Part shown: in pieces, positions 14,706-14,942 of the stretch
How positions within the stretch are numbered: position 1 is the first letter of the stretch
Layout of the letters: each line of letters starts with the position of its first letter
DNA from: an uncultured Collinsella sp.
GTDB lineage: Bacteria; Actinomycetota; Coriobacteriia; Coriobacteriales; Coriobacteriaceae
Reading direction: 5' to 3'
NCBI GenBank assembly: GCA_900544465.1
Contig: UQVT01000029.1
Coordinates: 1 to 14,942, forward strand
DNA length: 14,942 bases
Notes under the pieces: generated by a model
Databases searched by the model: none
Told to the model about the DNA's origin: nothing
What the model saw: the letters and a program-made list of their open reading frames with translations, nothing else
Translations under genes and position numbers: made by a program

Positions 14706-14829
14706 GTCCAAGGATTTGCTTCGCAAATCCTTGTTTCGCTGCGGGCCTTTGGCCCTTGCGTGCTGCGCCGGAAAAAGCTCACGCTTTTTCTCAGCTCCGC
14801 ACCCCGTCGGGTTCGATTCCCGTCGCCCG
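14693..14829. other. 137-nt palindromic cassette with tRNA-Gly-derived ends
   Basis: The ends 14693-14705 and 14817-14829 are a perfect 13-bp inverted repeat, itself the 3' end of tRNA-Gly. Inside are three short perfect hairpins: 14710-14719/14723-14732 (10 bp, 3-nt loop), 14743-14747/14751-14755 (5 bp) and 14771-14778/14783-14790 (8 bp, 4-nt loop). Positions 14809-14829 are a 21-nt exact inverted copy of 14893-14913 in the tRNA. There is no credible ORF. As RNA or as a cruciform it would fold into a closed stem with three side arms. Confidence 0.7.
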
Positions 14830-14840
14830 GCATGTATACG

Positions 14841-14874
14841 AAAACGGCTTTGTTCCCAAAAGGGGTCAAAGCCG
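14841..14874 (-). terminator. terminator of tRNA-Gly
   Basis: An 8-bp stem joins 14845-14852 with 14867-14874, with extra C-G pairs inside the loop. It is followed on the minus strand by TTTTCG and begins 13 nt after the tRNA-Gly CCA end. Confidence 0.75.
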
Positions 14875-14887
14875 AAAGCAAATCATA

Positions 14888-14942
14888 TGGAGCGGGCGAC
14901 GGGAATCGAACCCGCGTCATCAGCTTGGAAGGCTGGGGTTCT
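14888..14942 (-). tRNA. tRNA-Gly, anticodon UCC, 5' part beyond the window
   Basis: The 3' 55 nt of a minus-strand tRNA with encoded CCA. The anticodon loop is CTTCCAA (anticodon TCC), the T-arm is CGGG-TTCGATT-CCCG type, and the acceptor end is CGCCCGC followed by T and CCA. It closely follows the pattern of bacterial tRNA-Gly(UCC). The outermost anticodon-stem pair appears as C opposite A. The D-arm and 5' acceptor strand are cut off by the window end. Confidence 0.9.

Noticed and set aside
14612..14920. 102-codon minus-strand frame
   Set aside because: It runs through tRNA-Gly, two terminators and the palindromic cassette; the apparent protein is translated hairpin DNA.

Overview
The window looks like a chromosomal stretch of a GC-rich anaerobic actinobacterium. 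The proteins have the flavour of the gut class Coriobacteriia (Collinsella or a close relative), but that is an inference from protein style and intergenic hairpins, not from a database search. Every supported gene is on the minus strand; the long plus-strand open frames are antisense shadows of GC-rich genes.

Layout in transcription order, right to left. At the right edge is the 3' part of tRNA-Gly(UCC) with its terminator. Next comes a 137-nt palindromic cassette built from inverted pieces of the same tRNA 3' end, with a second tRNA-tail fragment and a second terminator. A formate/nitrite-family channel gene follows, then selA and selB overlapping by 4 nt, then selC (tRNA-Sec, anticodon UCA) 36 nt after selB. 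These three give the Sec-tRNA synthesis and delivery core; selD is not in the window. After a hairpin-bearing gap lies gdhA (glutamate dehydrogenase) with a clear terminator.

Next is a two-gene molybdenum hydroxylase operon of the xanthine dehydrogenase family: an FAD subunit, then a fused 2Fe-2S/Mo-cofactor subunit, joined by a TAATG overlap. A 431-bp non-coding stretch full of palindromes follows, then tRNA-Leu(UAG), then the protein quality-control cluster tig-clpP-clpX. The last 276 bp to the left edge hold a terminator, a 79-nt near-perfect palindrome and several smaller stem-loops.

The genes are mostly core metabolism. The unusual material is intergenic: nearly every gap over 100 bp carries a long inverted repeat. 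One family has a GGGACAGG core (three related copies), one has a TTGCGGTG...GGACTG core (two copies), there is a tandem array of three 62-bp palindromic units after the hydroxylase operon, and there is the tRNA-Gly-derived cassette. Other points to check are a changed G4 motif in SelB, a probable TTG start for tig, and whether the molybdenum hydroxylase is a selenium-dependent type, given the sel locus nearby.
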